A stretch of DNA of 64,000 bases from positions 2,170,001-2,234,000 of the forward strand of contig NZ_CP050948.1 in assembly GCF_019443745.1 (NCBI RefSeq), read 5' to 3'. Source of the DNA: Iamia sp. SCSIO 61187. GTDB taxonomy: Bacteria; Actinomycetota; Acidimicrobiia; Acidimicrobiales; Iamiaceae. Position 1 is the first letter of the stretch, and each line of letters begins with the position of its first letter. Below, piece after piece: positions 42,255-50,608 of the stretch. Under the pieces are notes generated by a model. The model was not told the origin of the DNA, made no database searches, and saw only the letters and a program-made list of their open reading frames with translations. Both the position numbers and the translations under genes were made by a program.

Positions 42255-42332
42255 GCACGCCACGCAGTGCCCGAGCGGTCCAGGGTCAAGGGCGCCCGAA
42301 CGATCTCCGTCGCCGGCCTCGGTCCTGTTCGC

Positions 42333-42351
42333 GCCAGGCGACACGCCTGGC
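42333..42351. terminator. Stem-loop between the convergent HD gene and trpS
   Basis: Arms GCCAGGCG (42333-42340) and CGCCTGGC (42344-42351) with triloop ACA form a compact 8-bp hairpin 79 bp after the HD gene and 42 bp after (on the minus strand) trpS. Confidence 0.55.
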
Positions 42352-42392
42352 CGGCAGCGGTGTCGGAACGGCGGTGGCCGGGCCACCCGAGG

Positions 42393-43373
42393 TCAGGCGT
42401 CGAGCAGGCCGATGTGCTCCCGGGCCCGGGCCAGGGTGGCGGCGGCCGTCCCCCGGGCCTTGGCGGCCCCGACGGCGAGCAGGCGCTGGGTCTCGGCCGG
42501 GTCGGCCTCCAGCTCGCGGAACCGGGCCTGGATGGGCTCGAGCAGGGCGACCACGGCAGCAGCCGTGTCGGCCTTGAGCGGGCCGTACTGGGTGTAGCCG
42601 GCGGCCGCCTCCTCCGGGGTGCGACCGGTGGCCCCGCCCAGGATCGACAAGAGGTTGGAGACGCCCGGCTTGGCCGCGACGTCGAAGCGGACCTCGGACT
42701 CCGTGTCGGTCACGGCCCGCTTGATCTTCCGCTCGACGACCTTGGGCTCATCGAGCACCAGGATCGTCCCCGACGCCGTGGCCGCCGACTTCGACATCTT
42801 CGAGGTCGGGTCCTGGAGGTCCATCACCCGGGCGCCGGCCTTCGGGAACGTCGCCCGGGGGACGGTGAACGTCGGCCCGTAGCGGGAGTTGAACCGCTCG
42901 GCCAGGTCACGGGCCAGCTCCACGTGCTGGCGCTGGTCGTCGCCGACGGGTACCTCGTCGGTGTCGTAGAGGAGGATGTCGGCGGCCATGAGGGCGGGGT
43001 AGGTCAGCAGCCCGCCGGAGACGAACGAGGCCCGGCCGCCCTTGTCCTTGAACTGGGTCATGCGCTGGAGCTCGCCGATCGAGGCGGTGCACTCCATCAG
43101 CCAGGCGAGCCCGCTGTGCTCGGCCACGTGGCTCTGGACGAACACCGTGCAGACATCCGGGTCGAGGCCGACGGCCAGGAACATCTGGGAGAGCCGCAGC
43201 GTGGCGTCGCGCAGGGCGGCCGGGTCCTGGGGGACGGTGAGGGCGTGGAGGTCGACCACGCAGTGGATGGCGTCGGTCGTGTGCTGGTCGTGGACCCAGC
43301 GCTGCAGCGCCCCCAGCAGGTTGCCGAGGTGGACGTCGCCGGTCGGCTGCATGCCGGAGAAGACACGGGTCAT
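42393..43373 (-). CDS. trpS: Tryptophanyl-tRNA synthetase
   Basis: The 326-residue class Ic enzyme starts at ATG 43373 (MTRVFSGMQPTGDVHLGNLLGALQRW). The HIGH-like motif is HLGN (about 15-18) and the KMSKS motif is intact in DPTSKMSKSAATASG (about 195). The open frame extends far upstream on this strand, but that part is not homologous. A TACGCT hexamer 8 nt before the ATG supports this start. It charges tRNA-Trp. Confidence 0.96.
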   Translation of the reverse strand: MTRVFSGMQPTGDVHLGNLLGALQRWVHDQHTTDAIHCVVDLHALTVPQDPAALRDATLRLSQMFLAVGLDPDVCTVFVQSHVAEHSGLAWLMECTASIGELQRMTQFKDKGGRASFVSGGLLTYPALMAADILLYDTDEVPVGDDQRQHVELARDLAERFNSRYGPTFTVPRATFPKAGARVMDLQDPTSKMSKSAATASGTILVLDEPKVVERKIKRAVTDTESEVRFDVAAKPGVSNLLSILGGATGRTPEEAAAGYTQYGPLKADTAAAVVALLEPIQARFRELEADPAETQRLLAVGAAKARGTAAATLARAREHIGLLDA

Positions 43374-43381
43374 GGGCGGCG

Positions 43382-43387
43382 AGCGTA
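43382..43387 (-). promoter_or_regulatory. Leaderless -10 hexamer (TACGCT) of trpS
   Basis: On the minus strand TACGCT lies 8 nt before the trpS ATG. It rules out the long upstream extension of the reading frame. Confidence 0.5.
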
Positions 43388-43587
43388 GGGGCCGACGCCC
43401 GGAGCACCAGCCTCCGTTGCTCGACCTCGCAGCGGGCCAGCGTCGGGCCGGCGGCCGCGACGGCACCGGCGGAGCTCCTCGTCGCCCTGAACGCCGTGCT
43501 CCGGCACGGGGCAGACCGCTGACCAGGGCGTGGGCCGCCGCGCCGCCGCGCGGGAGGGAGGGGGTGCGGCAAACCACACCGGTGTCA

Positions 43588-43593
43588 TATGAT
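43588..43593 (+). promoter_or_regulatory. Leaderless -10 hexamer (TATGAT) of scpA
   Basis: TATGAT, the closest to consensus in the window, lies 8 nt before the scpA ATG. No good -35 stands 17 bp upstream. The 228-bp divergent region between trpS and scpA holds nothing else recognisable. Confidence 0.6.
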
Positions 43594-43601
43594 CTGCGGC
43601 G

Positions 43602-44402
43602 ATGACCTACCAGGTGCAGACCCCCGTCTACGACGGGCCCTTCGACCTCCTGCTGCACCTGATCCTCCGCGAGCAGGTCGACCTGTACGAGGTCTCGCTG
43701 TCGGGGTTGGTCGAGGCCTACCTGGCCGAGCTCGACAAGCTCGACGGCCTCGACCTCGAGATCGCCACCGAGTTCCTGCTCATCGCGGCCACGTTGGTCG
43801 AGCTCAAGGCCCGCCGCCTCCTCCCCGGCGACGCCGAGGTCGACCTCGACGACGAGCTGGCCCTCTGGGAGGAGCGAGACCTGCTCCTCGCCCGGCTGCT
43901 CGACTGCAAGACGTTCAAGGACGCCTCCCACGTCCTGGCCGGGCTCGCCGACACCGCCGCCCGCTCGTGGGCCCGCCGGGCCGGGCCCGAGGACCGGTTC
44001 CTCGACCTCACCCCCGACTGCCTCGACGGCGTCACCCCCGACGACCTGCGCTCGGCCTTCCTGCGGGCGACGGCCCCCCGGCCCGTGCCCCGGGTCGACC
44101 TCGAGCACGTCGCCCCGATCCGCCTCTCGGTCGCCGACGCCGTCGCCGAGCTCGTCGACGAGCTGCCCCGGGTGGGCACCATCGGCTTCCGGGCCCTGAC
44201 GGCCTCGCTGGTCGAGCGGCTCGAGGTCGTGCTCCGGTTCCTCGCCGTGCTCGAGCTGTGCAAGCAGGGCCTGGTCGACCTCGACCAGGCCGAGCTCTTC
44301 GGCGACATCCGCATCACCTGGACCGGCGGCGCCGAGGACGACGACGAGCGGGGCAGCGTGCTCGCCGGCGCCGCCCGCAGCGTCGACGACTACGAGGGCT
44401 GA
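43602..44402 (+). CDS. scpA: Segregation and condensation protein A
   Basis: The 266-residue kleisin starts YQVQTPVYDGPFDLLLHLILREQVDLYEVSLSGLVEAYLAEL, the ScpA N-terminal signature that binds the SMC neck. The C-terminal winged helix (about 190-260, IGFRALTASLVERLEVVLRFLAVLELCKQGLVDLDQAELFGDI) binds the SMC cap. It joins SMC heads in chromosome condensation. It overlaps scpB by one base and corresponds to Rv1709. Confidence 0.95.
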   Translation: MTYQVQTPVYDGPFDLLLHLILREQVDLYEVSLSGLVEAYLAELDKLDGLDLEIATEFLLIAATLVELKARRLLPGDAEVDLDDELALWEERDLLLARLLDCKTFKDASHVLAGLADTAARSWARRAGPEDRFLDLTPDCLDGVTPDDLRSAFLRATAPRPVPRVDLEHVAPIRLSVADAVAELVDELPRVGTIGFRALTASLVERLEVVLRFLAVLELCKQGLVDLDQAELFGDIRITWTGGAEDDDERGSVLAGAARSVDDYEG

Positions 44403-45157
44403 TGGCCGACCTCCCGGCCGGGGCCCCGGCCGACCTGCCCGTCGAGACCCGTCGCGCCCTCGAGGCCATCGTGCTGGTGGCCCCCGACCCGGTCGAGCCG
44501 CAGATGCTGGCCCAGCTGCTCGAGATCTCCGTCGAGCGGGTCGAGCAGGCCTGCGCCGCCCTGGCCGCCGAGTACGAGGCCCAGCAGCGCGGCTTCGTCC
44601 TGGTGCGGGTCGCCGGCGGCTACCGGTTCCAGAGCCACCCCGAGGCCTCCCCCTACGTCGAGCGCTACGTCCTCGAGGGCCAGTCGGCCCGGCTGTCGAG
44701 CGCGGCGCTGGAGACCCTCGCCATCGTGGCCTACAAGCAGCCCCTCTCCCGGGCCCAGGTGGCGTCGATCCGGGGCGTCAACGTCGACGGCGTGATGCGC
44801 ACCCTCACCCACCGCGGCCTCGTCGCCGAGGTCGCCCGCGACCCCGGACCCGGCCAGGCGGTCCTCTACGGCACCACCCCGCTGTTCCTCGAGCGGCTGG
44901 GGCTCGACTCGCTCGAGGACCTGCCGTCGATCGCCTCGTTCGTGCCCGGCGCCGACGTGGTCGAGGCCCTCGAGCACAGCCTACGGGTCACCCCCGACGA
45001 CGACCCCGCCCCGGACGACCCCGCCCCGGACGACCCCCCCGAGCCCGACGACGAGGCCGCCACCGATCCGACGGGACCCGAGGCGGCCGAGGACGTCGAC
45101 CTCACCGCCCTGGGCGACGCCCAGGACTGGGAGGACCCCGATGCCGGAGGCGTCTGA
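44402..45157 (+). CDS. scpB: Segregation and condensation protein B
   Basis: The 251-residue protein has the tandem winged-helix core (RRALEAIVLVAPDPVEPQMLAQLL; SSAALETLAIVAYKQPLSRAQVASIRGVNVDGVMRTLTHRGLVAEV; YGTTPLFLERLGLDSLEDLP). A long acidic tail (about 195-251) carries two DDPAPDDP-type repeats. ScpB dimers stabilise the SMC-ScpA complex. It overlaps scpA by one base and the following pseudouridine synthase by 17 bp. Confidence 0.94.
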   Translation: MADLPAGAPADLPVETRRALEAIVLVAPDPVEPQMLAQLLEISVERVEQACAALAAEYEAQQRGFVLVRVAGGYRFQSHPEASPYVERYVLEGQSARLSSAALETLAIVAYKQPLSRAQVASIRGVNVDGVMRTLTHRGLVAEVARDPGPGQAVLYGTTPLFLERLGLDSLEDLPSIASFVPGADVVEALEHSLRVTPDDDPAPDDPAPDDPPEPDDEAATDPTGPEAAEDVDLTALGDAQDWEDPDAGGV

Positions 45158-45890
45158 CCCCGACCAGGGCCGCATCCGGCTGCAGAAGGTCCTGGCCCAG
45201 GCGGGCATGGGCAGCCGGCGGGCCTGCGAGGAGCTGATCGCCGACGGCCGGGTCACCATCGACGGCGAGGAGGCGATGCTGGGTGACCGGGTCGACCCCG
45301 AGGTCTCGGTGGTCGAGGTCGACGGCGTGCCCATCGGGATCCGGCCGGGGTCGGTGTACTACCTGCTCAACAAGCCGACGGGGGTCGTCACCACCGCCGA
45401 CGACCCCCAGGGCCGGCCCGTCGTGGTCGACCTGGTCCCGGAGACCCCGCGCGTGTTCCCGGTCGGCCGTCTCGACCTCGACACCGAGGGCCTCCTGCTG
45501 CTCACCAACGACGGCGACCTCACCCACCGGCTGACGCACCCGTCGTTCGGCGTCGAGAAGGAGTACCTGGCCGAGGTCGAGGGGACGCCCGGGCGGGGGG
45601 CCCTGCGCCGGCTGCGCGAGGGCGTCGAGCTCGACGACGGCCTCACCGCCCCCGCCACCGTCGGCACCGTCGGCCCGTCGGTCCTGCGGATCGTGATCCA
45701 CGAGGGCCGCAACCGCCAGGTCCGCCGCATGTGCGAGGCGGTGGGCCACCCCGTGCGCCGGCTGGTGCGCACCCGCATCGGCCCCGTCACCGACCACTTA
45801 CTGGCCCCCGGGGCGTGGCGGGAGCTCACCCAGGCCGAGGTCCGCGCCCTGGAGCGGGCCGCCGCCGAGTCCGCCACCGACGAGGGGTGA
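45141..45890 (+). CDS. rluB: RluB/RsuA-family 23S rRNA pseudouridine synthase
   Basis: The 249-residue protein has an N-terminal S4 domain (IRLQKVLAQAGMGSRRACEELIADGRVTIDG) and the RsuA-type catalytic motif GRLDLDTEGLLLLTNDGDL (about 111-129, Asp in RLD). KEYLAEVEG and HEGRNRQVRRMCEAVGHPV follow. It probably modifies 23S helix 89 (U2605 in E. coli). Leu220 is encoded by TTA (45798-45800), a very rare codon at this GC content. It corresponds to Rv1711. Confidence 0.94.
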   Translation: MPEASDPDQGRIRLQKVLAQAGMGSRRACEELIADGRVTIDGEEAMLGDRVDPEVSVVEVDGVPIGIRPGSVYYLLNKPTGVVTTADDPQGRPVVVDLVPETPRVFPVGRLDLDTEGLLLLTNDGDLTHRLTHPSFGVEKEYLAEVEGTPGRGALRRLREGVELDDGLTAPATVGTVGPSVLRIVIHEGRNRQVRRMCEAVGHPVRRLVRTRIGPVTDHLLAPGAWRELTQAEVRALERAAAESATDEG

Positions 45891-45945
45891 CCCGGTCGGG
45901 GTCGCGATGGCGGGGCCCGGGGGACCGCTTCGGTAGGGTCGACGG

Positions 45946-46314
45946 ATGGCCCCTGCGGTGCGAGCCCTCCGGGGCGCCACGACCGTCGACGTCGACACCC
46001 CCGACCACATCGAGGAACGCGTCGTCGCCCTGCTCGACACCCTGATCGAGCGCAACGGCGTCGACCACGAGGACCTCATCAGCATCCTCTTCACCGCCAC
46101 CGAGGACGTGGTCAGCACGTTCCCGGCGACCGCCGCCCGCAAGAGCGGGCTGGGCGACGTGCCCCTGATCTGCGCCCGCGAGCTGTCGATCGAGGGGGGC
46201 ACGCCCATGTGCATCCGGGTCATGGTCCACCTCACCACCGAGCGCACCCGCGACGAGCTGCACCACGTCTACCTCGAGGGCGCCCGCGGCCTCCGCGACG
46301 ACCTGCCCGACTGA
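45946..46314 (+). CDS. aroH: Chorismate mutase, AroH type
   Basis: The 122-residue protein has the AroH-fold signature VRALRGATTVDVDTPDHIEERVVALLDTLIERNGV, followed by TATEDVVSTFPATAARKSG, VPLICARELSIEG and CIRVMVHLTT...HHVYLEGA. Active-site Arg7, Glu/Arg of ARE and RVMVH are recognisable. It converts chorismate to prephenate for Phe/Tyr. A TAGGGT hexamer (45934-45939) 6 nt before the ATG indicates a leaderless start. aroA follows immediately. Confidence 0.94.
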   Translation: MAPAVRALRGATTVDVDTPDHIEERVVALLDTLIERNGVDHEDLISILFTATEDVVSTFPATAARKSGLGDVPLICARELSIEGGTPMCIRVMVHLTTERTRDELHHVYLEGARGLRDDLPD

Positions 46315-46315
46315 G

Positions 46316-47611
46316 GTGGACGACCCGCGGCCGATCACGCCGCTGGCGGCACCGCCGGCCGGTGTCGAGGTGCGGGTCCCGGGCGGGCGCAGCGTCACCA
46401 ACCGCGCCCTGGTGGCCGCGGCCCTGGCCGAGGGCACCTCGGTGCTCCGGGGCGCCGGCCTGAGCGACGACAGCGAGGCCATGATCGACTGCCTCCGGGC
46501 GCTCGGCGCGACCGTCACCGTCGCGGGCACCGACGTCACCGTCGTCGGCGTCGCCGGCCGGCCCCAGGGCCGCACCGAGGTCTTCACCCGGCTGTCGGGG
46601 ACCACGTCCCGGTTCGTCACGGCCGTGGCCGCCCTCGCCGACGGCCCGGTGCGGATCGACGCCCTGCCACCCATGCGGGCCCGCCCCATGGGCGACCTGG
46701 TCGACGCCCTGCGGGGCCTCGGTGTCACGGTCGACGAGCACGGCGAGCCTGGCCACCTCCCGCTCACGGTGGCCGGGCCGATCGCCGGGGACCGGGTCGC
46801 GGTGCCGGGCACGATCTCCAGCCAGTACACCTCCGGGCTGCTGCTCGCAGGTGGTGCCCGGATCGGCGGGCTCACGGTCGAGCTCGGGACCGACCGCCTC
46901 GTCTCGGCTCCCTACGTCGCCATGACCACCCAGGTGATGGAGGCGTTCGGGGTCGTCGCCGAGGCGACCGCGGCCGGGTTCGCGACCCGGGGCGGGGGCT
47001 ACCGGGCCTCGGACTTCGACGTGCCCGCCGACGCCGCCACCGCGGCCTACCTCCTCGCCGCCGCGGCCGTCACGGGGGGCACGGTGACGGTCCCCGCCCT
47101 ACCCACCGCCGACCTGCAGGCGGACGTCGAGCTGGTCGACGTGCTGGGGGCCATGGGCTGCACGGTGTCGTGGTCGGGTCGCGACGTGACCGTCACCGGG
47201 CCGGCCCGAGGGCGGCTGACCGGCGGCCGGACGTTCGACCTCACCGCCTTCTCGGACATGGCGCCCACCGTCGCCGTGCTGGCTGCCTTCGCCGACGGGC
47301 CCGTCGAGGTCGCGGGCGTCGGCTTCATCCGGGGCAAGGAGACCGATCGCATCGCCGCCTCGGTGGCCGAGCTGCGGCGGATCGGCGTCGCCGCCGACGA
47401 GACCGACGACGGCTTCGTCGTGTGGCCCGGCGGTCGCCCGGAGGGGGTCGACCCCCACGGCGCCGTCATCGAGACCTACGACGACCACCGCACGGCCATG
47501 TCGTTCGCCCTGGTCGGCCTGGTCGTCCCCGGCATCTCGATCAGCGACCCGACGGTCGTCGGCAAGACCCACCCCGGGTTCTGGGCCGACCTCGACCGTC
47601 TCCGCCCGTGA
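46316..47611 (+). CDS. aroA: 3-phosphoshikimate 1-carboxyvinyltransferase (EPSP synthase)
   Basis: The 431-residue enzyme starts at GTG 46316, one base after aroH. Family motifs: VPGGRSVTNRALVAAALAEGTSVLRGAG (PEP/S3P site), LSGTTSRFVTAVAAL (here the usual GNAGT is LSGTT), SSQYTSGLLLA, FIRGKETDRIAA and YDDHRTAMSFALVGL. The altered N-terminal glycine loop (usual consensus GNxGTAxR) is notable because that loop influences glyphosate sensitivity. It feeds chorismate to the neighbouring AroH pathway. Confidence 0.93.
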   Translation: MDDPRPITPLAAPPAGVEVRVPGGRSVTNRALVAAALAEGTSVLRGAGLSDDSEAMIDCLRALGATVTVAGTDVTVVGVAGRPQGRTEVFTRLSGTTSRFVTAVAALADGPVRIDALPPMRARPMGDLVDALRGLGVTVDEHGEPGHLPLTVAGPIAGDRVAVPGTISSQYTSGLLLAGGARIGGLTVELGTDRLVSAPYVAMTTQVMEAFGVVAEATAAGFATRGGGYRASDFDVPADAATAAYLLAAAAVTGGTVTVPALPTADLQADVELVDVLGAMGCTVSWSGRDVTVTGPARGRLTGGRTFDLTAFSDMAPTVAVLAAFADGPVEVAGVGFIRGKETDRIAASVAELRRIGVAADETDDGFVVWPGGRPEGVDPHGAVIETYDDHRTAMSFALVGLVVPGISISDPTVVGKTHPGFWADLDRLRP

Positions 47612-47619
47612 CCCCCACC

Positions 47620-47662
47620 TCCTGCGTCACCCGCGGGAGGTTCTCCTGTCGGTGACGCAGGA
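47620..47662. terminator. Perfect 12-bp stem-loop between convergent aroA and folA
   Basis: Arms TCCTGCGTCACC (47620-47631) and GGTGACGCAGGA (47651-47662) are exact complements. The 19-nt loop contains a nested GGAG-GTT-CTCC hairpin. It lies 8 bp after aroA and 14 bp before the folA end, so it probably serves both strands. Confidence 0.8.
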
Positions 47663-47676
47663 ACGCGTCGGGGTGA

Positions 47677-48192
47677 TCAGCCGAGGGGGACGATGCGGTC
47701 GAGGACGTCGAAGGTGAGGCGCTCGTCGACGCCGGGCCGGCGGCTCACCAGCTGCCAGTCGGTGGTCGGGAGGGCGGGGAACCAGGTGTCGGCGTCGGGG
47801 ACGTCGAGGGCGATGGTGGTGCGGTGGACCCGGGCCACGAGCGGGAGGAGGGCGTCGTAGAGCGTCGCCCCCCCGGCCACCACCGGATCGGGGTCGGTGT
47901 CGAGGGCCACCGCCAGGCCCTCGTCGGGTGACCCGGCGGCGGTCACGGTGGTCGGCAGGTCGGGGAGCGGTGACCGGGACACGACCACGATCCGCCGACC
48001 CGGCAGCGGGCGGCCGATCGACTCCCAGGTCAGGCGGCCCATGACCAGGGTGTGGCCCATGGTGACCCGCTTGAAGTGGGCCATGTCCTCGGCCGCGTGC
48101 CACGGGAGGCCACCGTCGCGGCCGATGGCCCCGTCGCGGGCGACGGCGACGACGATGCTCGTCCCGCCCGGGCCGCTCGCCGGCTCGTCCAC
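47677..48192 (-). CDS. folA: Dihydrofolate reductase
   Basis: The 171-residue enzyme has the DHFR signature: IVVAVARDGAIGRDGGLPWHAAEDMAHFKRVTMGHTLVMGRLTWESIGRPLPGRRIVVVSR (about 12-72), with the active-site acid in W-H-A-A-E-D, and a later VVAGGATLYDALLP NADPH loop. It regenerates tetrahydrofolate after thymidylate synthesis. It lies 4 bp after thyA on the same strand, the usual thyA-folA operon. Confidence 0.95.
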   Translation of the reverse strand: MDEPASGPGGTSIVVAVARDGAIGRDGGLPWHAAEDMAHFKRVTMGHTLVMGRLTWESIGRPLPGRRIVVVSRSPLPDLPTTVTAAGSPDEGLAVALDTDPDPVVAGGATLYDALLPLVARVHRTTIALDVPDADTWFPALPTTDWQLVSRRPGVDERLTFDVLDRIVPLG

Positions 48193-48196
48193 GCCG

Positions 48197-49042
48197 TCAG
48201 ACGGCGACCGGGGCGGGCAGGGCCGGCGCCGGGTCGTAGCCCGAGATCACGATGCTCTCGAGGCTGAAGCCGTCGATCTCGGTGACGGCGGGGTCGAGGG
48301 TGAGGCGGGGGAGCGGGCCCGGCCTGCGGCCCAGCTGGGTCAGGGCCTGCTGGTGGTGGTTGGCGTAGAGGTGCACGTCGCCGAAGGTGTGGACGAACAC
48401 GCCCGGGCGCAGGCCGGTCACGTGGGCGACCATGTGGGTCAGCAGGGCGTAGGACGCGATGTTGAACGGCACCCCCAGGAACACGTCGGCCGAGCGCTGG
48501 TAGAGCTGGCACGACAGCCGCCCGTCGCCGGTGACGTAGAACTGGAACAGGGTGTGGCACGGCGGGAGGGTGACGGCCTCGGACTCGGCCGGGTGCCAGC
48601 CGCTCACGATCAGCCGGCGCGACGTCGGGTCGGTGCGGATCCGATCGACGACGCGGGCGATCTGGTCGACGCCGTCGTCCGCGAAGGTCCCGTCGGGGCG
48701 GACGGTCGCCCCGAAGTTCCGCCACTGGTGGCCGTAGACGGGACCCAGGTCGCCCTCGGCCCGGCCGAAGCGCGCCGCCTGCTCGGCGGTGGCCCACTCG
48801 TCCCAGATCGTCACGCCCCGCTCGTTGAGCCAGCCGTTGTCGGTGCGGCCCTGGAGGAACCACAGCAGCTCGACCACGATCGAGCGGAGGTGCACCTTCT
48901 TGGTCGTGAGCAGCGGGAACCCGTCGGCGAGGTCGTAGCGGGACTGCCACCCGAACAGGGAGCGGGTGCCCACGCCGGTGCGGTCGGGGCGGTCCTCCCC
49001 CTCGTGCAGCACGGCGTCGAGGAGGTCGAGGTACTGGCGCAC
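48197..49042 (-). CDS. thyA: Thymidylate synthase
   Basis: The 281-residue enzyme starts at GTG 49042 ([37 protein letters not shown]). Phosphate-binding DRTGVGT, the nucleophile Cys in [36 protein letters not shown] and HLYANHHQQ are all present. It methylates dUMP with methylene-THF. A TAGGAT hexamer (minus strand, 49056-49051) 8 nt before the GTG supports a leaderless start. folA follows. Confidence 0.96.
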   Translation of the reverse strand: MRQYLDLLDAVLHEGEDRPDRTGVGTRSLFGWQSRYDLADGFPLLTTKKVHLRSIVVELLWFLQGRTDNGWLNERGVTIWDEWATAEQAARFGRAEGDLGPVYGHQWRNFGATVRPDGTFADDGVDQIARVVDRIRTDPTSRRLIVSGWHPAESEAVTLPPCHTLFQFYVTGDGRLSCQLYQRSADVFLGVPFNIASYALLTHMVAHVTGLRPGVFVHTFGDVHLYANHHQQALTQLGRRPGPLPRLTLDPAVTEIDGFSLESIVISGYDPAPALPAPVAV

Positions 49043-49050
49043 GACCCCCG

Positions 49051-49106
49051 ATCCTACGGCCGCGGCCGGGCCCGGGAGGGACCCCGGGCGCGCCGACCAC
49101 TACGGT
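49051..49106. promoter_or_regulatory. Divergent leaderless promoters of thyA (-) and cmk (+)
   Basis: On the minus strand TAGGAT (49056-49051) lies 8 nt before thyA. On the plus strand TACGGT (49101-49106) lies 9 nt before the cmk GTG. The 73-bp intergenic region therefore holds two back-to-back promoters. Confidence 0.5.
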
Positions 49107-49115
49107 CCTCCCTTC

Positions 49116-49751
49116 GTGAGGATCATCGCCATCGACGGTCCGGCCGGGTCCGGGAAGTCCACCATCGCCCGCCGGCTGGCGAGCCGCCTGGGGCTCCAGT
49201 ACCTCGACACCGGGGCCATGTACCGCGGGGTCACCTTCGCCGCCCTCCGGCGGGGGATCGACCCCGCCGACGCGGCCGACGTGGCCCGCATCGTGCGCGA
49301 GGTCGAGCTCGACGTCGGCCTCGACACGGTGACCGTCGACGGCGTCGACGCGACCATCGAGATCCGGGGCCCCGAGGTGACCCGGGCCGTCTCGCTGGTG
49401 GCCGCCAACCCCGACGTCCGGGCCGACCTGGTCCGCCGGCAGCGGGAGTGGGCCGCCGAGCGGGGGGGCGGGGTGCTCGAGGGCCGCGACATCGGCACCG
49501 TGGTGTTCCCCGACGCCCAGCTCAAGGTGTACCTGACCGCCCGCCCCGAGGTTCGGGCCGACCGCCGGTCCAAGGAGGTGGCCGACCTCTCCTACGAGGC
49601 GGTCGCCACCGACCTGGCCCGCCGCGACGCCCTCGACCAGGGACGGGAGACCTCGCCGCTGGCCGAGGCCGAGGGCGCCCTGGTGGTCGACACCAGCGAC
49701 CTCACCATCGACGAGGTGGTCGAGGCCCTCGTCACCAAGGTCGGCGGGTGA
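49116..49751 (+). CDS. cmk: Cytidylate kinase
   Basis: The 211-residue kinase starts at GTG 49116 (RIIAIDGPAGSGKSTIARRLASRLGLQYLDTGAMYRGVT), with P-loop GPAGSGKST (about 7-15), TGAMYR for CMP binding, EGRDIGTVVFPDA and a lid with RSKEVA. Frames starting further upstream cover the thyA promoter and are rejected. It phosphorylates CMP/dCMP, matching Rv1712 in position after rluB. It overlaps the acyltransferase gene by 4 bp. Confidence 0.95.
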   Translation: MRIIAIDGPAGSGKSTIARRLASRLGLQYLDTGAMYRGVTFAALRRGIDPADAADVARIVREVELDVGLDTVTVDGVDATIEIRGPEVTRAVSLVAANPDVRADLVRRQREWAAERGGGVLEGRDIGTVVFPDAQLKVYLTARPEVRADRRSKEVADLSYEAVATDLARRDALDQGRETSPLAEAEGALVVDTSDLTIDEVVEALVTKVGG

Positions 49752-50551
49752 GCAGCGAGCCGGCCGGTCCGGCCGAGCCCGTCGTCCCGACCGACGGCGA
49801 CGTCGGTGCCACCGCCGCCGACGCCGGGACCACCCGCCGGGAACGGCGGGCGCTGGCCCGGGCCGAGCGTCGCAGCGGTGCCGTCATCCGCCTCGACCCG
49901 CCGGGGTTCGGCGAGCGGCTCCTGTACGGGGTCATCCGCGGCGCCCTGGTCGCCTTCGCCCGGGTGTGGCTCCGCGTCGAGTACCGGGGCCTCGAGCACG
50001 TCCCCACCGACGGGCCGTTCATCCTGGCGCCGGTCCACCGGTCGAACATCGACTTCCTGCTGGCTGCCGGGTGCGCCCGCCGCCGTCAGCGCTTCCTGGC
50101 CAAGGACACCCTCTGGGTGCCCGGCTTCGGGCGGCTGTGGTCGGCCCTGGGCGGGATCCCCGTGGCTCGGGGCACGGCCGACCGGGAGGCCCTGCACGCC
50201 TGCCAGGCCGTGATCGAGCTGGGCGAGCCCCTGGTGATGTTCCCCGAGGGCACCCGCCAGGAGGGGCCGGTCGTCGAGGAGCTGTTCGACGGGCCCGCCT
50301 TCGTCCAGGCCCGCACCGGGGTCCCCATCGTCCCCGTGGGCATCGGTGGCTCCGACCGGGCGATGCCCAAGGGGGCCAAGTACATCCGCCCGGTGAAGGT
50401 CGTCGTCGTCGTCGGCGAGCCCCTCCCGGCCCCGCAGATCGAGGGGGCCAAGGCCCGGCGGGCGTCGGTCCGGGCCCAGACCGCCGAGCTCAAGGGCCAC
50501 GTCCAGGCCCTCTTCGACGAGGCCCAGCGCCGCGCCGGCACCCCCAACTGA
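49748..50551 (+). CDS. plsC: 1-acyl-sn-glycerol-3-phosphate acyltransferase (PlsC-like)
   Basis: The 267-residue protein begins at GTG 49748 (GTGA). A disordered N-terminus (1-45) precedes the acyltransferase domain, with LAPVHRSNIDFLLAA (HX4D catalytic pair, about 98-103), PGFGRLWSALGGIPVARG and MFPEGTRQEGPVVEELFDG (FPEGTR substrate-binding). It acylates lysophosphatidic acid to phosphatidic acid at the membrane. cmk-plsC coupling is common in actinobacteria and firmicutes. Confidence 0.9.
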   Translation: MSSEPAGPAEPVVPTDGDVGATAADAGTTRRERRALARAERRSGAVIRLDPPGFGERLLYGVIRGALVAFARVWLRVEYRGLEHVPTDGPFILAPVHRSNIDFLLAAGCARRRQRFLAKDTLWVPGFGRLWSALGGIPVARGTADREALHACQAVIELGEPLVMFPEGTRQEGPVVEELFDGPAFVQARTGVPIVPVGIGGSDRAMPKGAKYIRPVKVVVVVGEPLPAPQIEGAKARRASVRAQTAELKGHVQALFDEAQRRAGTPN

Positions 50552-50552
50552 T

Positions 50553-50604
50553 GTCTCAGTCACTCGTTCGCTGGCGCTCTCTCGGCGAAGCGAGTGACCG
50601 AGAC
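50553..50604. terminator. Long stem-loop between plsC and a convergent membrane-protein gene
   Basis: Arms of 14 bp at 50553-50566 (GTCTCAGTCACTCG) and 50591-50604 pair with one mismatch and extend inward by TTCGC/GCGAA after a one-base bulge. The hairpin starts right after the plsC stop and ends just before the convergent gene, so it probably acts bidirectionally. Confidence 0.75.
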
Positions 50605-50608
50605 GTCG

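Noticed and set aside
43374-44108. N-terminal extension of trpS by 245 codons
   Set aside because: The extension is antisense to scpA and lies upstream of the trpS -10 hexamer. TrpS homology begins at the internal ATG.
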